Shown piece by piece: positions 1 to 13,500 of a stretch of 64,000 bases of DNA. Made by a program: the position numbers and the translations under genes. The notes under the pieces were generated by a model. The model ran no database searches. It worked only from the letters and a program-made list of their open reading frames with translations, and was not told where the DNA came from. Source of the DNA: Aquila chrysaetos chrysaetos. Lineage: Eukaryota; Chordata; Aves; Accipitriformes; Accipitridae. The DNA is taken from NCBI RefSeq assembly GCF_900496995.4, contig NC_044004.1, forward strand, positions 7,618,501-7,682,500, read 5' to 3'. Positions within the stretch are counted from its first letter, which is position 1, and every line of letters starts with the position of its first letter.

Positions 1-3000
1 CTTTTTGGTCTGGTTTGGTTTGTCTGGTCTCCATACCTCAGGAATTTCCTGAGGGAATTCTTTCTGCATGTGAAGAACATGGACAAACAGCTTAATGGAG
101 ACCACAGCAAAAACAAACCTGCAGACTTCAGAGTGTATGAAGCACAGTTCTCAGGAACTGAATTTGAGACTTAGAATTACACTATCTAGGCTAAATAAGG
201 ACTTGTGGGTGTTACTTGACTTCTTTAAGGGGAAGAAACAAATCAGGTTTTGCAGGGGGAAGTACAGGCAGAATTACCTCCTTACCTTTCACTGCCCTGT
301 GAAATTTGGGTTCCTTTTTTCCAGATTTGGAAAATGCAATTAACACACAGTTGTGTTCCTCTCCTTAGACAAGAGTCTAGTATTTAGAACAGGATTTCTA
401 TTAATATTACCATAAATCCTTTAAAAAAAATAATCAGACAGTTGTTACATGATTGAGATAGCATGCATTGATTTACCATAAATGTATAGATAAAAGATAT
501 TCAGCACTGAAGTTAGGACCCCAGTCCTGAACTGCTGTAATCAATTATGTGTTGTGTGGTCTCAATTTTTGTTGTTGTTGTTGTTGTTGTTGTGTATACA
601 TAATTATAAGTTTACAAGTGAGATTGCCTCATTGTGTTAGTATGCTTGAATATATCTGCATATGGACAAACACATTTTCTATATAGCTATACTTAGGACA
701 GTAATTGAGTAAAACTTATAATACAGTATTTGGAATGAAGATAAATTTGCACATTTACGAAAAAACATGATTAGCACTTCAATAAAATGCTTCTGCATCC
801 ATGTAGAAGTATTGATTGTAGATATTTCTTCTGGTGGATCCTAGTCATGCAAAGACCCTTCCTCGCTCTCAGGCAAGGTCCTTCTATGTAAATAAGGTTC
901 CCAGAAAATCTGGCGGGACATGGGATATATTTGATTCCTACTAAAGTTCTTAGAAATTAATAGTCACTGCACAGGATGCTGATAATGTTTCCAAGTGGTT
1001 TGCAATAGTAGTGTACCTCATAGGAACTGTGTGATGGCCAGGGACTGCAAAATGATAAGCAAGAAGTTGAAAAGATCAAAATGTAAGGTGTAGAAAGGTT
1101 TTAATCTAAACTCTGCTTCTTTGATTTATTCTGATTCTTAGCTATGATTGTAAACCAACAATAAATAGTGTTAATTAATGAGAATTAACATATAACAAAA
1201 TAACATATTCTGTAACACCAGTAAGCCAAACAAAGTATTTATGTAATGATAATGAACTCTTCTAGTTAACAAACGTAGTTGTTATCTTTTTTTTCTTTAA
1301 TTTGAATTTCCAAAGTAGAATTCTAAAATTTTTAGAGAAATGTAAATGAGCATAGCTGCATTCAAAGGTGCTGGGGGGGATACTTTTTTGTTGCTTAAAA
1401 CCTCTGATTATAAAAGACCCCTTGACAACTTTTTAAAAGTAGTGTAATTTATACAGAAATATTAATTTGTGCAGTTGTCCTTGTGGTAAGTTGCTTTGAG
1501 TGCACACACAGCTTATGTGTGTTGTGAGAATATTTGCTAAAGCCACCTCTAGCATTTCAGCATCCTCCCCTAGCAGCTCCAGATAGCAATTTGTTTAGTG
1601 GCGTTCAAGAGTAAGATAAGAAACTGTGTCTATCTAAAATAAAAGAGGAAGTTTTCTACCGCAATAAATGGTAAGTGTTTTAATCAGTGTTACCCTTGTT
1701 TGAATGCTTGTAAGGTTTTGTTCATAACAGATATTTTTATTATTTTTTTTCCTTATTTTAGACTTCTGTGTAGATGAAGTGATACTAACAAGAAAAGAGC
1801 CTGATTTTTTTTTTTTTTTTTTTTAAGTAGAGAGACATGAAATTTGATCCTAATTAAAAAAAAAATCCAACCCTGAATATTCCTTTAATTTGTGATGGTT
1901 TCATAAAGATCAGATCTCTGTCAGGGACGACATATCATTCAAATCTCCATCCCTTATGAGTAGCAGAACCTTCAGAGATAATGAAGTCTTCCTACTGTAT
2001 GATCACCTATGTTAATTTTATTCCCACACACATTTGTGCATGGAGAGGTATACCAGAACTGATCCTGAAACACTGAAGCTGTTTGGAAGCAATGCCCCAG
2101 ACATTGCCTTGAACCCTCTGCTCTGCAAGCCCGTATGAAGTAATCCTTGCAAAGTTCTGTTCACTTTGCAGTAAAGCTTATTGTGCTTCCTGAGTAAAAT
2201 ACATGCAGCTTTTTTCATTATAAGCACAGTAGAGGGTAAGTGGGGAAATACTGTACCTGAACTGCTGGATTTTCCTGACAGTCTTGCAGAGTGTCTGTAC
2301 CAATATAAATCACATACATTCAGCTTGACTAAGATTCAGCAAATGGGAAACAGAAATTATTACATTTTCTTTTCAGAAAAGTTGAAGTCCATAATACTTG
2401 TTTATATTCTATCTCCGTTTTTTCAATTAAACTTAAGTGAATCTGAAGTAGCTAGATTTCTTCTAAATCCACACAGCTGAGGAAACCTGTGCTTGCTCTT
2501 TCTCTGAATTTTCACTGAGGGGCTTTTATCTCCCCCTAATCCCACCATTTCTGTCAGGACATAATCTCTTTCTCAAATTTACATTTTAATTACAAGGCCA
2601 GCTGAACTAGCTAAAATCAATAATGTCAGCATTCAGCAGCCTAACTTCAGCTGAAACCCCAGCCTCTCTCTTTCCTTCTATCGATTTATCTTGTGAACAC
2701 GGTCTACTTTATTGCTTCAGGCAAATAGGTGCCATTTGGTCAATTTAAACAAAAAAGGGGATTTGAACATTTTTATGATTCTTTCTAAAAGCTGCTATTG
2801 GAACAATTTGAACCCAGGTACCGTACTTGTGTTAAATAAAATACACAGAACAGCAGAATTCTGAAGAGGAATTTTACTTTTAAAACTGCACTTAATCCCA
2901 TCTATGTCTTCAAAACAAAAAAACCCCACCCTGACATTGGATACCATTCAGCTAGAGCTGTCTGCATGGTGACTGCTGTCTTTATCTTGTTAGCAAAAAT

Positions 3001-6000
3001 TAATTTTATAAACAAATACCTTTTAAAAAAATCCATGGTAGAGGTGGTGTTACTGGTGTCATGTATTTACCTTTAGCCATTTTTTTCTGTTAATGGTTTA
3101 AAATAAGAAATCAATGGGAAAATATTTTGTTCTTGTAACTCTTGAGAATTCCTATATTGATCTTTTGGATGTGATTTTATCTATCTAAATGTCACATTGT
3201 CTATTTATCTCTCTTGCCTTTTTCTGTGTGTTGCTGACTGCTTGTCTCTGCTGTTCACATCCTCTCCCCCTCAACAAAATCAGTGTAGTGAATGAGCAAT
3301 CGTGCTTTCTGTAAACATCATAGGAAAAAATGGGAATAAAACTAAAGTTTCCTGAGAACTTTTAACACATATGCACATATTCTCTCTGAAGAGGAAAAAA
3401 GGTGAGACACAGACCTGCTACCTTCTGACTTGAAGACAGTTTGTAAATAGTACGCATACAAGTGCTCTCAAAACTGTTGCTTTAAACAATGCTTTTCACA
3501 AAGATATTCTTGCCCTTTAAAAAAAAAAAAAAGAGAGAGAAAAGGCAATTTTTAAATGCTAAATACAGTGTAAGCAATTCTACATTACAGATAACAGTCT
3601 ATCACATATTTTTCTCAGCTAACCTTGTTCATGCCAAAGGGACTGTTTGTTTGTAGCTGTTTCTATTGTAAAAGGAAGTTTACTCTTCCAAATCCTGATG
3701 ATTCTAAAGTGTGGTTATAACAGAATCTTTTGGGTTAATTCTGTTTCACTTTGATACAAAGCACCTGAGGAGGGCTTCTTCCCTTTCTAGCCTATGATAG
3801 GAGCTGAGATGGACTCCTGTCCTGCCCCCTTTCCAGATAGATAAATTCAACATTGCTCCCTTAATATTTAACTGAAGTGCTGTTTAAAAAAAAAAAACAA
3901 CAAACAAAACACATTTTTGTGGAAGCACCATTATCTCTCTTGAATGGCAAGTCCACAGCCTAATAAATGTCATGAGATCATTTCTTTTGCTATTTAGCCT
4001 AGATACTTCTCTGCTTAGTTCCATCCTATTATGCTCAATTACCATTTCCCTTATTGCTGCTCTTCTGCTAATTTTGAGACCCTTTTCCAACGCACAGATT
4101 AGTCCTTTAAATGACTTTTTAACAATGTTCTTTAAAGCCTTGTTGACTTTGGGAAAGGAAGTTAGATAACAAGGTGAATGTGGCATGTTCATCACTTTCA
4201 TTAGAGTATGTGATGTGGGCATGGCTGAGGAAGGGAGTCATAGTGTCAGACACGCTCAGCAGCATCACCAGCCAACAGCAAGGTGGCCTGTGTCTGTCTA
4301 CAGCTGGTTCTAACCTCCAGTCTGAGGACGTAAAAATTAAAAAAGGGTGATCCTTCTTTGCATCACAGTCCATGCTAACTTCAGTTCCCAGGAAGCACCG
4401 GACAGCTCGAGCAGCACTGTCTTTCAAGATGCCCTGCCTTAGGAATGTGGACTTTGGTTTTGGAGTGTTTTCCAGAGAGGAGAACAGGGAGTGGGGGAAG
4501 AGCTGGGTTTGACACTGGCTTCAGACTGTGGTGAATGTCTTTTTTCCCCACTCTGCAGTGCTTGCTGCCTGCAAACGTTTGGCCAGTTGGGTACTTGCTG
4601 AAGTCTTTCTGGGACAGCCTCAGGACTGGCACTACCGAAATACCCATTCTCAGATGTGTGTTCATTCCTGCGGGGTATCTACATGACGCTCAAGTAGCCT
4701 TTTCTTAGGAAAGGTGGAATGCATCAGCCTGCCAGAGCTGAGTCTGGTCTCTCTATGGACATGGGAAAATACTATCACGCACAAGGTGAATCATGGATAT
4801 ACTTGCCTCCCCTCAACCGTCTTGTTAAAATTGTGCACGTATCTCATTGTCATACACTGGATAAGCAGAAGGAATGTATTGAGTTGTTGTGGGAAAGTGA
4901 GGAGAAGACAGAGAAGTCTCCATGAATGCTTATTAACTGCTGATGGCTAGTGCTCTTATCCTCTTTCTTTCTCCAGATCCTGTTTCCTTCCCTCTCTTGT
5001 TTTGAAAGGGGCAGGTAAGCCATCTGCCACAGTTATTGTTACTGGCCTCTGCCCTGAATTGCCTTGCCCTCAAAACGTTTTTCTTCATTGTTACCAGTGT
5101 AAGCCATACTAGAGAGAGACATGGGGTCTCGGATGGTCTAGAAGAGTCCTCATCCTTGAGAGTATTCTGGGGCTCTTTCTCCTCTCTGGAGTCTCTTGTA
5201 TTAAGATCTAGGAATGACTGAAGTGACCATTCACCGTATGCAGCAAAATGTAACGGATTTACATGCACGCAAGCCAGATCCAACTGGATGTCTGCTTTTG
5301 TTTCCCCTCTCCTTCTGAGGGGCTCTAGCTTTGTGGATTTTGAATTGGGACTGTTGGCTCCTTCCGGGGAGAGGATCTCCAGGAACTAGCTTAAGCAGGG
5401 GCTTGACAGAGCATAATTCTCAGTGCCCTGAGCTTGGAGCCTTGGAAAACGAGGAGGAGAGGTCATTCCCTGCGCAAGGACTCAGCTCCTGATCTAGGTA
5501 CTCAGAAAGTTTAGACCCATATGTATCTAGGCGGTGGATCTTGAAGGTTACAGGGAACGTGTGGTACAAATCAATCAAGGTCAGAATGAATTACTGCAAG
5601 ACCTTATAAGGTAGAAAGAAGGGGTCAGGGCAAGTTGCTCTGATTTTGTTTGGGAAAAAAAGGTTTTTCTCTGAAACGAAAATGTTTTGTGTACCAAAGC
5701 TATCTGCCGCTATGGGTCCTGCAATTTCCCACTCAGAGGGCAGGTCATACCACGTTAGCTTTTCCTTTTTTAGTTGACATCTTGTGATATGTTTAATGAT
5801 TAGCAAACCAAATTAGCAAAGCAAGAATACTTCTGGATACAGCTTCAGGGCTGGCTAGAAGTGGGCAAGAGACTAGAAGTCCTAATTAAATAATGGCTAA
5901 AACATGTCAGGTATACTCAGGTTGCTTTTCATAAGAAGGCTGAGATAACTTGCTTAAAATTTTAGTCTTTTGAAACCATGACTTTTTTGTGTTGATTTAA

Positions 6001-7335
6001 GGGTTTTTTGGGGGGTGGGGCCTTGCATTTCAATCAGTTTTTTTATAAAAAGGCTTTCTGTTGGGGAAAATGTAGTCTGTTACGTTAGTGTGAGGGATCA
6101 CGTCTTTCCATTTTTAGCTATCATTGGCTGCAAAGTTCTTGTTACTACTGCCAGCTAATAGAGTTGCTTCTCTAGCTCAGCAGGTAGAGGCATGTGCTGT
6201 CTAACTACTCAGCCTTTCTAATTGCATCATTACAGTCTGTGCTGACTGTCTAATCTAGCTGTATAAAGTAATTAAGTTGCCCCACCACTGAGCTGCTGGT
6301 GCTGAACATCAATGCCTGCCTGGTACTGCCTTGCAGTGGGCTTGTTCCTCAGGTGTAGCTCAGGCATTTACTGTCTCTTGAGCGTACTCTGTGGGTATAC
6401 TCATTGCTTCTGCCAGCACTTAAGATATTTTTTCTTGACAAATTGTGTGGTTTAGTATCTGTGAAAGAAGAATGTTCTCTAGATAATTTTGTTTGCAGAT
6501 ATATTTAGGAATCAAACCTCAGCTATTATCAGTGGTGCTGCCCCTTAACAAATCAGGAAGAAAAAAAAGTTATTTTGTTTTATATTCTCAGCTCTGAGGG
6601 GTCATTATGGTAGCTGAGAATCATCAAAGAACAGGGATGTGCCTCACACACACTTTTAATTTTTTTTCACTGCGTGTGCTTCCCCACCAGCCATGCTGGG
6701 TGATGATGGTTCCTCTTCTCATCAGTCATGTGTTGCAGTGAATCCCCCACCCAGAATTGGTTTCTCTTTGCCAGGCTATAAGGGTTTCAGCAGGAATTTT
6801 TGCTAAGACACCACAAAGAATTAATCTTAGCACACAAGAGGATATGGATGTATGCCTTTCCTTTTGCTTTCTACTGCTCTTGGATTTCTTTTGGGACTCT
6901 AGGTGTTATACAGTAGTGCCAATAGTTCCTTTCTTCTATTTTACTTTGATGTAACCTTGAATACAGAAATGACATACTAGCAAGCAGATGTGACTCTAGA
7001 AACTGATATACAAAAAGCATTATTGCAATTTAGGCAAACATGTATTGTTAAAATCCTTCTTTCCAAGGTGAAGTAACATCATTCTTTGTTGTCACACCAT
7101 GTCATACAAATTTAAAAGTTGATTTGCTGTAGTTAGTTATTCAGTAGGTTTCTGTCCCAAAATAAGAAAAAATTTTACAGGCAGAAATATCACTCTTGTC
7201 TATGAGTGGGATTGATGTCTAATGCAAACTGAAAGCAGTAAGACACATAATCAGTGTCCTGAGCTGTTTGGCCCCGCTGTGAAGTGTTGAGGGTGGGAGA
7301 AGTGAACCACTCCTAAACATTGAGGTTTTTTGCAG
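1..7335 (+). other. UVSSA: UVSSA intron (partial), no exon seen
   Basis: AT-rich sequence with no recognisable UVSSA coding block. I looked for the acidic segment and the IPDHLRPEYG-type block that should precede exon a and did not find them, so the window probably opens inside the intron before exon a. The stretch contains a (GTT)n microsatellite at 571-593, a T20 run at 1805-1824 and a short A-rich run near 3521. None of the open frames shows family similarity. Confidence 0.65.
571..593 (+). repeat. (GTT)n microsatellite
   Basis: About eight perfect GTT units in the UVSSA intron. Confidence 0.95.
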
Positions 7336-7513
7336 GGCTAGAGCCGCAGTCACCTCCAAAAGCACCAGTGGGGAAGACATCAATGGGGACAGCTCCGCTG
7401 AGCTCCCGCACCCAGCTGAAAGGGAATGAAGACGAACTTGATCCAACCTGTGCAGCTGCCACACTGAAACTTATTAGAGACAAGCTACCAAAGTTACCAC
7501 CGCCACATGCCAG
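7336..7513 (+). CDS. UVSSA: UVSSA exon a (first in window): variable linker
   Basis: The acceptor is tttttgcag just before 7336 and the donor is AG|GTTATC after 7513. The exon starts with two bases that complete a split codon and ends two bases into the next one. It encodes a linker beginning [11 protein letters not shown] and ending near [10 protein letters not shown], with [17 protein letters not shown] in the middle. That middle part aligns by eye with the low-conservation segment just upstream of the DUF2043 region of UVSSA. The previous exon is not in the window. Confidence 0.85.
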
Positions 7514-10500
7514 GTTATCTTTGTTTTAGTTCTTGTAGAAACCTCTTGCTCTTACTTGTATTTATTAGTAATGAAAGCACACAGAAAAGCACTCATGAAT
7601 TAGATAAACTGTTAAGACTGTCTTGGTTGCATTTCGAAGTTACAATTCTTTTACTGAGATGTACATTCACTGCTTAATATTTGAGATTTTGTTAGTGACT
7701 GCACCAGGATCTTAAGAAACCTTTTAGTACTCACTTGGTTTAGGTTTTATTTGGTGCAAATGGCCTGTATGAAAATATAAAGTGTTCCCTTCTCTCCTAA
7801 CAAAAAAACCCATGCCCATTTGTTAGGGTAATTCTTGGGTTGCAACTAAACAGAACATATCCTAATACTGAATTAGCAAGTAGTTTCAACCATCTCTTGG
7901 TTTCTAGTGACTTATGCTGTCAGTGCTGCCTGGAGATGTGTTATACTGATTCCAGAGAGGTATTTGTTGTCAATCCCATTCAAAGCTTGGTGAAACTCCA
8001 GCCTTGTCTAGCATTTATCAGTGATTTGTGGAAAAGACTGGAGTAATCTACTTAGTGGCATGTTCCTGAAAAGAGACTTCTGCATTGGCCACAAAGCCCC
8101 CCAAACCTAGCAAACTGGAATGTAATGTCAGAAAAAGAAAGGGGTTTGCTTCATTAGAACACTGGAGTATTCAGGCATACGTTTTTATTTTTAATCTTTA
8201 AAAAGTTGAGGTTACAGTAAGGTGACTTAGACAATTTGTAGCTCTATCAGTGAATAACCAAGGTCTCTGTAGTACTACTGTGGTTTTTGAGGACTAATGA
8301 ATACTGTAGCAGTGTTGCACAATGAGTATTTTAAATCAGCAAGATGGAATTTTGTCAACAAAAACAAAGACTTTGCAATCTGTGTGACTGCCATGCAAAC
8401 ATGAGCATGACTTTACAGAAGCAAGATCTTCCTAAAAATGGTTTACCACATCAGTAGCTCCTGTTAGAGTACAGCACGTGTGATCCACTACTGCCCCCAT
8501 TAGATCTCTAGGCTTCTACACCCATGGTATAATACATTTTATCTAGCTTTAGGTGAATGTGCAGTTAAGCTTCATGGTGCAATGTGCTGTACTTAGAGTG
8601 TGTAGTATTACGGTCTGTATCCTTTTTTTTTTTTTTTGGAAAAAAAAAAAAAAAAAAAGGCACAATCCCGTAAAGGTAGTTGTAGTCCTAGATCTAAGAC
8701 AATATTAGCATTGGTGTGAAAATCTAATGAAAAAAGAGAAAAAGTTGTTGTGATCATTGCTGTTCCATATTGACTTTTCATCAATTTTCTCCAGTGACTG
8801 TGCAACTACTGAGCCAGCAGCCTTGGAAGAGCCTGACAGTAAGAGAAGAAAACTAGAAGAAGAAAGAGCTAAAGCTCCCCTCATGCCTTTTGGATTAGAT
8901 CTTCACTACTGGGGACAGGATCAGCCAAGTGCTGGGAAGATTCTCAAGTAATGCTCTTTTTCTTTTAAGACTAATTAAACAAATATATAGATTTACTTGT
9001 ACTCAGAGGTCATGCAGTGGGGTAACTGCTATTTCTTTTGATAATTACTTTTCTTCTTTCCCTTGTGTTGTAGGACCCATAAACAAAGTCAGAAATTCTA
9101 CCTTTAAATGTTATTTGTTTTCAGAAGGTGTGGTACTAATTAAATATCCTTTGATGCTTCAAAGCACATTTTTTTCTGCTCTTTTCATGTTTGTGTATTA
9201 TTGGCAGTATGACATCACTTACTCCGATTTAAATTGGTATCTCATTATGCAAAGTGCTATGCAAGTGCATGATAGATGTTCCCTCTGCTGGAGACTTTAC
9301 AGTCTAAATAAATAGCAGGCAAGGCAGGAGAAAGGCTAGGGAGGTGTCGGGGTATTTTTCCTGACTTTACAGAGTGGTAACTGGGGAAATTGATATGATT
9401 GTTCAGTCACACAAGAAATAGGTGGCAGTTACAGGATTTGAATTTGGATCTTTTACTTTCCATTCTTGTCTGGGAAGGTTTTGTGTTTCTTGGACATGAA
9501 GCATTGCTGACTTAGGGAAAGCTTTAGCCATGCTGGGGGGAAAAGATGGTAGATATATATTGGAACTTGTTTCTAGCAGTCAGTTTTTAAAACCCCTTTT
9601 TAGCACTAGTATTTTTATATGAAAGTTGGGATGCAAAGTCCACCCTCCTGCTATGTATAAATTTCATTTAAGTCCACCAGAACTTTAGTATCAGTGTGTA
9701 CCATACCTGGCTTGAAAAAGGCAAAAATCATTGACTGGCTGGGTTGCAAATCAAACTCTTATATTCTGAGCAGTATTACTTTAACTTAGCTTGTTTTCTT
9801 AGCAAAACAAACCAAAAAACCCCAACCCATAATCACATTATTAAGACAGTGTTTGCAGAAAGAAACAAGAGGAAAGCTTTGCCCCTGTACCTGATTGCAT
9901 AAAATGCTGAATATCTTTTAAATCACTGAAAGCCAGTGAAATTTGATATATAATAGTGCTTTAACAGTCACTTCAAGCTTTGGGTTCTGTCTCATGTGGT
10001 GTAAGTTCTTCAAAGCCTATAAAATGGTTAAGATTTTCAGCAGGGCTTTAAGAAGGATTTGTCTGTGATAATGCCAAAAAGGTAGTAAGGCTTTATTTTA
10101 CATTGCAAATGAGTTATTCAAGTCATAAGTGAAATCAGAAGCATATTTCACTGCCTGCCTGCCTTGTGCTGTACTGTTTTATTTTTATGCTTTCCAATAA
10201 AATAGAGGGCACACTTCTGAACCTTACAGTCTATAACTACAGGTATGCCAGTCTAACTAAAGATAATTTAAGCAACTCTGCACACACAATACCATTGACC
10301 CCGGGTATAAAATATATTTATTGAAAAATTAAGGTAGTCATTGGCCAACTCCTTTAACTTTTCTATATGCACACATACTGCCTCTGTAAGATGCCTAGGA
10401 AAAATAATCAAACCCCAAAACCAGACAACACATATGGAATGTGTATGGAATTTGAATTTTTAAAATCTGAAGTGAAAAAACCTTTCTTCTTCACCTATTT

Positions 10501-13500
10501 AACACTACACTTAATTACAGCATTTACAATAAATTAAGATTTTGATAGTGAGAATGTAGCTACTGGGAAGACAATTTTCTAAAGAAGTTTTGTTTAGCTG
10601 GTAAATGGTGAACCATCACCTTCTCTAGAAGGTGACAGTAACTGTGGGCTTCATGAAAAGTTTGGGCCAACCCATTTTCCCTACTTCTGCCTTCACTCAC
10701 ACAACTCATTAAGCTAGTTTAAGAACTCTTAAAATGAGTTTATAAAGCTGTAGTAGTAGTACTTTGGTTTTTTTGGGGGGGAGGAGGAAGGGGGGTATAC
10801 TGCACAGTGCTGTACTGTGTAGATACTGCTATCCCAGCTTAACCAACTATTTTGGATAGCATGGGCCTTTCAAACTCATTTACGCTCCTCCTTGAATTAA
10901 ATTAGCTTACTCTTAGGTTCAGAGTAAATTAGCTGGTGCAACATTTTTAATGACTGTGATTAGGGTATTTGAATTAGCTCATTGGGTGCTTGCTCCGGGA
11001 TCTCTGTATCCATCATACTGGTTTTAGAATTTATATTTATTTAAGTTTTTTATAAGCTTCCCATCATCTGAGGAATGAAATTGATATAAATTTTTTTAAA
11101 GAGTGTGACATTTCTCCAGGACCTGGACTTTCTTTTAGATTTCAGTTAACCATTAGTTATCTTTTATTCCTCCTAATGTATAGCTATGTAATTTCCACTA
11201 AAGCCTCTGTTATTTGTCTAAATCAGTAACACTCCTTCTGTGAGTGTGAGTGGGGTGTTCCCCTTCTGATCTCTCTTACAAAAAGGTTTTACTTGTCACA
11301 TGCATCATTTTTTTCAAACAAGGATCTCTGCCTTTTTTAAATGTTGCTTAAATTACAACAGCAGGAAATCAGAAAACTTTGGGAATTAGCACTGCTTTGT
11401 TCTTTTCTTACCTGCTTGTAATTCATGCTGGGAGAAAATAAGGTATATGCTTGTAGTAAACAATAATATTTATGAATATCTGTGTAGGAATCAGGCTATT
11501 TTAAGTCCAGTTCCCAAATACTGATCAATGATACATAGAATAAAACATAATTTTAGTTTCCTTGAGATTTGTTGGATGCAGATTTGGGGGTGGGGGAGCG
11601 GGGGGAGTGGAAAAAATACTAAATAGAACTTTGTCCTAATTGGAAGGGTTGGCGTGCACAACTGTTAAATGCTTCTTCATTCTCATGTAACTGTAATTTG
11701 ATAATTTAGAGGGGGAGGGGAGTTCAGACCACCAAAGGATGCTAGAATTTTACTAAGACATTCTATAAGGCTACCTCGCACATAGACATCCTGTATGGTG
11801 TCTTCTTAGGAATGCTTTCCCCTCCTTGTGTCTGCAAGGTTAGTAACACAGAGCTAGCAGTCAGTCTTGTTTTCACGATTGTATTAAAACTAAGCAAATA
11901 AGAAATTTATTTCATTCTTTTATTTACTGACTGTTGTATAATCTTGCCACATAATTTCTGAAGCTAAAATACTGTACCATTCAAAGGTTTGACTAAAGTC
12001 ATATTGGTATATTATAAAGATTCTTAGAGCTTTTTTGTTTAGGCTATAGTTTGCAAAATCGTGTGATTGAAAACTCTTTTTTTTTTTTTTTTTTTTTTTT
12101 AAACCAAAAATTGTGGAGACATAGTACTATGTTTAATGTTGAACTAGCCTCCACTCTAACTCTTTTGCTTTTATCCCCTAATTTACCAGAAGAAACTTAT
12201 TTGTACTTTATGACAGGTTAGAATTTTTCTGGCACTAGTGAGGTATATTCGATGAAGAAATTATTGGATAGCATGAATCTCTTTAACAAGGATTTAACTT
12301 GTTGAATGTTTTTCTGATGATTTGGCAAATCATAGAATGGCTTCAAAATTGCTTAATCCCTTTTTTAACCTAGTTCTAATCTCTTTACGTAGTTTTAAAT
12401 GGTCAACGATTGTGGTGAAACCAGCAGCTATATATGTTGTAGGTTGCTAAGGGCAGATAATTTCTTCCTTTTTTTTTTTTCCTCATCATCTGCTGAAAAC
12501 TTACTTAGATAAAATTAATCAAAACTCTTCAGGCCCACTAAAGTAATTCTTTAAGTATTGGCTTATGTGCTTTGCTGAATTGAGATCATTGTGATTAGTG
12601 AAGCCAGTGTTCACGTATATATGGCTCTGCAGTCTACAGAAGGCAAAGTCTCAGAAGTAGGAATGACATCCAAGGATATTAATGAGTGAGAGGAATTGGA
12701 TATGGATAGAGAAAATCCTCTCAAATCAGTCTGGGACTGATTGGGTGGAAGAGCTATGTGGAAGAAAGGGATTGTGAAGTGTCCTTTATGAATTTTAAGT
12801 CCTTATCAAGACATCTGTCATCTAGATATCTCCATTTTGCTTGTAATAAGCAGCAGACATGCAGGCTGGAATTTTTTTTGCTTAGTTAGCTGTATTTTTT
12901 CTTGTTAACTTTGTATTTCCTTAAATTTGGGATAGGATTGTTGTTGTTTAACTTCAGATGTCTTGAAGTTGGATACCTAAGCTTAAGCTGGTCACCCTAA
13001 TTTCTTTTCATGATTAGGAGAAAGAAACACTTACCATCAGAGGGATATTCATTGCATCCTAAGATTAGCATCTAAAATGAGTGAGGTAATTACTCTCTGG
13101 GGTTGCCTGTTCCTCATTATAGACTATTGGCAGCCTAGGCTGGCTAAAATGAAACTATATGAATATTGTTGAGAAAATTTGAAAGTACTACATCACCCAA
13201 GGGTCCTTGCTCCCCTTCTCTCCCACTCCCCATGTGCACTGACATGGTACTAATCTTTCTTGTATATTTGCCTATATGTGTCTGTAAATATAAGTAAGAT
13301 CTCTGATTTTAAAATAGATTTTCAATGGATTAGCTTAATTTCCTAGAGGAACACACCATAAGTTTCTCAGACTTATGCACACTGTATAGGAGAACGTGGA
13401 AGAAGGAATCTCTCTAAGGTTCAGCTAATTGTTTGCTCTCTTCCTTGGTCTCAGTATATTGCAACATACTCTGATTTCAGCTCCTGCTTCTCTGCTGCTA

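Noticed and set aside
1..7335. Search for another UVSSA exon upstream of 7336
   Set aside because: No acidic or conserved UVSSA block with suitable splice sites was seen; the open frames here lack similarity.
10617..10634. Short hairpin with 8-base arms in a UVSSA intron
   Set aside because: Too short for a microRNA precursor and without a longer supporting stem; such dyads are frequent by chance.
12325..12345. CATAGAATGG word resembling a minus-strand CR1 3' end
   Set aside because: The flanking sequence does not continue with the CR1 GGTTGGAAGGGACC block, so it is a chance match.
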